NCBI GenBank assembly: GCA_018969165.1
Contig: JAGWYX010000220.1
Span: 1-6,686, forward strand
Origin: Verrucomicrobiota bacterium
GTDB taxonomy: Bacteria; Verrucomicrobiota; Verrucomicrobiia; Limisphaerales; JAGWYX01
Direction of reading: 5' to 3'
Length of the DNA stretch: 6,686 nucleotides
Below the pieces are notes generated by a model that saw only the letters and a program-made list of their open reading frames with translations, did not search any database and was not told where the DNA came from. Both the position numbers and the translations under genes were made by a program. The first letter of the stretch is position 1, and each line of letters begins with the position of its first letter. Of the stretch, positions 5,115 through 6,686 are shown one piece after another.

Positions 5115-5766
5115 CTCCCGGCGGTCCGGCGTCGATTTTGGGATGACGACGCCCGACTGAAGGGCCGCCGCGGCCGGTGAAGCGCTCGACATACTTGCCC
5201 AGCAGGTCCGCCTCCAGGTTCACCGCGTCGCCGACTACCCGTTCGCGGAGCGTGGTCGTGGCGTAAGTATGCGGGATGACCCAGACACGGAACCGGTCCT
5301 TGCGCGCGACGGCCACCGTCAGGCTGATGCCGTCCACCGCGATGGCACCTTTGAAGACGACGTAACGCATCACCGCGGCGGGCGCGATGACCTCCAGCAA
5401 CCAATCCGCCTCCACCCGCTCCCAGCGCGCAATCCGTCCCAGGCCGTCGATATGGCCGGTGACAAAATGCCCGCCCAGCCGGCCGTCGGCGCGGAGCGAC
5501 CGTTCGAGGTTGACCGACGTGCCGGGCCGGACGAACTGCAGATTGGTTCGCGCCCAGGTTTCGCGGAGTAGATCAAAAACCAAACGTCCGCCCCTGGCAG
5601 CCTGGGCGCGGCGGAGGACCGTCAAGCAACACCCGTTGACGGCGACGCTGTCGCCAACCCGGAGGCCGTGGCCGCACCGCCCGGGGCGCACCGCCAGGCG
5701 GATGGAGTCGGTGGTCGGCGTGACGCGTTCGACGACGCCGGTGCCTTCGACGATGCCGGTGAACAT
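5101..5766 (-). CDS. ribE: Riboflavin synthase (alpha subunit type)
   Basis: A 221-aa riboflavin synthase, which dismutates two 6,7-dimethyl-8-ribityllumazine molecules into riboflavin and the pyrimidine precursor, the last step of the pathway; normally a cytoplasmic homotrimer. The start MFTGIVEGTG is diagnostic. Two lumazine-binding barrels are visible: residues 1-97 with NGCCLTV (44-50), and 98-195 with GHFVTGHID (99-107), VDGISLTV (144-151) and HTYATTTL (166-173). GDAVNLEADLLGKYVER leads to the trimerising C-terminal helix, followed by a loose Gly/Pro-rich tail of about 25 residues. The family is usually 195-220 aa. ATG 5766 is the only start giving the canonical N-terminus. The preceding 105 bases separate it from ribD and contain an 8-bp tandem repeat instead of a Shine-Dalgarno. 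Its 3' end overlaps the lipoprotein gene by 14 bases and no terminator is seen. It is named ribB or ribC in some species. Confidence 0.97.
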   Translation of the reverse strand: MFTGIVEGTGVVERVTPTTDSIRLAVRPGRCGHGLRVGDSVAVNGCCLTVLRRAQAARGGRLVFDLLRETWARTNLQFVRPGTSVNLERSLRADGRLGGHFVTGHIDGLGRIARWERVEADWLLEVIAPAAVMRYVVFKGAIAVDGISLTVAVARKDRFRVWVIPHTYATTTLRERVVGDAVNLEADLLGKYVERFTGRGGPSVGRRHPKIDAGPPGAIPH

Positions 5767-5775
5767 GGGGTGTGG

Positions 5776-5812
5776 TCAGGTTATCGGGTTGTCAGGTGAC
5801 CAGGTTATCAGG
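5776..5812. repeat. Degenerate 8-bp tandem repeat upstream of ribE
   Basis: Four full and one partial copies of an octamer with consensus TCAGGTTA lie end to end: TCAGGTTA, TCGGGTTG, TCAGGTGA, CCAGGTTA, TCAGG. The array begins ten bases before the ribE ATG, so it occupies the leader where a ribosome binding site would normally be. The copies differ at one to three positions. Confidence 0.7.
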
Positions 5813-5871
5813 AGACCCGGGGCCAAGGCGAGCGTGTCGTGCCACCTGGAGACCTGAGAAGTTGACGACTT

Positions 5872-6686
5872 TCACCGCGGTTCCTCCACTCGCGCGGTCA
5901 ACAGCCAGTCCTGGCCGAGACGCCGCCACTCGGGTTGCCGCAGCGGCAGGGCCTCGGACCGGCGCCGCGCCCCGTCGCCGGCGATGGCCTTGCGCGCGTC
6001 CCGACCGCCGAGGATTTTGGGGGCATAGAAAAACGCGACCCGGTGGGCGAGGCCGGCCAGGAGAAAGGCGGCGTTGACCTCGCCCCCGCCTTCGACCAGC
6101 AGACTGGTCACCTGCTGCCGGCCCAGGCGCCTCAACAACCAGCGCAGATCGATCCGGCCGTCCCGCACCGGGGCCCGCCAAACGACGGCCCTCCGGGCCA
6201 GGGCGGCCACGCGTTTGGCCGGAGCCCGGCGGCCGACGACGATGGTGGTCAGCCCGGCCCAATCGTCGGAAACGACTTTGGCCGCGAGCGGAGTGCGGGC
6301 CCGCGAGTCCAGGACGATCCGCCGGCGCGGGCACCGCGGTCCGCGGCCTTGGACATTGGACTCTCGAAGGCGGCGTGCGGAAGGCGGCGTGCGGAAGGCG
6401 GCGTGCGGATGGCGAACGGTCAGGCTGGGGTCGTCCGCCAGGACGGTATTGATGCCGACCAACACCGCGTCGGCGCCTCGCCGCAGGGCCATTCCATGAG
6501 CACGGGCGAGCTGGCCGGTGATCCACCGGGATTCCCCACGCGCGGTGGCGATCTTGCCGTCCAGGGTCATGGCCGCCTTCACGGTGACGAACGGGGTGCG
6601 GTGGACGATCCAGTGATTGAAGGCCTCGTTGAGCCGCACGCACGCCGCGGCCAGCCGATCTTCGGCCGGCCCGACGACCTGGATGC
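5872..6686 (-). CDS. ribD: RibD: riboflavin biosynthesis reductase domain (5' partial)
   Basis: The C-terminal 270 residues of the bifunctional diaminohydroxyphosphoribosylaminopyrimidine deaminase / 5-amino-6-(5-phosphoribosylamino)uracil reductase. The frame is open to the right edge, so the GTG at 6639 is internal; the zinc deaminase domain lies outside. Counting from the codon at 6684, the junction (IQVVGPAEDR) is followed by LNEAFNHWI (18-26), VKAAMTLDGKIATARGESRWITG (35-57), DAVLVGINTVLADDPSLTVR (72-91), IVLDS (123-127), then near the end LLVEGGGEVNAAFL and YAPKILGG, all standard for the NADPH-dependent reductase fold. Residues 93-106 are encoded by three copies of a 14-bp repeat in a variable loop between the LTVR and VLDS strands. 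That loop is also occupied in other RibD proteins, so activity need not be lost. ribE follows after 97 bases of noncoding spacer plus the stop region, probably in one transcript. Confidence 0.95.
   Translation of the reverse strand, partial: IQVVGPAEDRLAAACVRLNEAFNHWIVHRTPFVTVKAAMTLDGKIATARGESRWITGQLARAHGMALRRGADAVLVGINTVLADDPSLTVRHPHAAFRTPPSARRLRESNVQGRGPRCPRRRIVLDSRARTPLAAKVVSDDWAGLTTIVVGRRAPAKRVAALARRAVVWRAPVRDGRIDLRWLLRRLGRQQVTSLLVEGGGEVNAAFLLAGLAHRVAFFYAPKILGGRDARKAIAGDGARRRSEALPLRQPEWRRLGQDWLLTARVEEPR
6367..6408. repeat. 14-bp perfect tandem triplicate inside ribD
   Basis: AAGGCGGCGTGCGG occurs three times without a mismatch at 6367-6380, 6381-6394 and 6395-6408. Each unit splits into two similar heptamers ending GCGG. 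The 42 bases are in frame as a block, but because 14 is not a multiple of three each copy is read in a different frame (PHAAF, RTPPS, ARRL). Confidence 0.93.

Noticed and set aside
5767..5871. FMN riboswitch between ribD and ribE
   Set aside because: The spacer is only 105 bases, is largely tandem repeat, and shows none of the conserved RFN-element blocks. Any riboswitch would be expected upstream of the operon, outside the window.
6367..6408. CRISPR array
   Set aside because: The 14-bp units are contiguous with no spacers and lie inside ribD.

Overview
The window is GC-rich (roughly two thirds G+C), gene-dense bacterial chromosome with ordinary housekeeping content. Gene content, the particular small ferredoxin, the degenerate short tandem repeats and the lack of Shine-Dalgarno sequences suggest a member of the PVC group, most likely Verrucomicrobiota (Limisphaerales/Pedosphaera-like). 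This is inferred from recalled family resemblance, not from a search.

Layout. Positions 1-2584 hold two overlapping plus-strand genes: the 3' part of a GspE/PilB-type secretion or pilus ATPase, and a GT4 glycosyltransferase whose TTG start overlaps the ATPase stop. A palindrome-rich spacer (2585-2685) precedes cinA (2686-3966, plus). cinA converges on a minus-strand single-cluster ferredoxin gene (4073-4306), which has its own intrinsic terminator and a recognisable promoter. A 507-base intergenic region (4307-4813) lies between the ferredoxin and the divergent tRNA-Leu(GAG). It holds several inverted repeats, including a perfect 15-bp one, and no convincing gene. The tRNA (4814-4898) is followed after 12 bases by a small YgdI/YgdR-like lipoprotein gene (4911-5114). 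That gene overlaps tail-to-tail with the minus-strand riboflavin genes: ribE (5101-5766) and, upstream of it, the reductase part of ribD, which runs off the right edge.

How the genes relate. RibD (pyrimidine deaminase/reductase) and RibE (riboflavin synthase) catalyse early and final steps of riboflavin synthesis and are probably co-transcribed. Their 105-bp spacer carries an 8-bp degenerate tandem repeat, and ribD carries a 14-bp triplicate repeat inside its coding sequence. CinA belongs to pyridine-nucleotide repair and the ferredoxin to electron transfer, but nothing here shows that they work together. The ATPase and glycosyltransferase look translationally coupled.

I found no new defence, mobile or biosynthetic system. 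The points most worth a second look are the 15-bp inverted repeat, the two tandem repeats in the riboflavin locus, the dyad around the ferredoxin -10 box, and the absence of Shine-Dalgarno motifs at all five visible starts.
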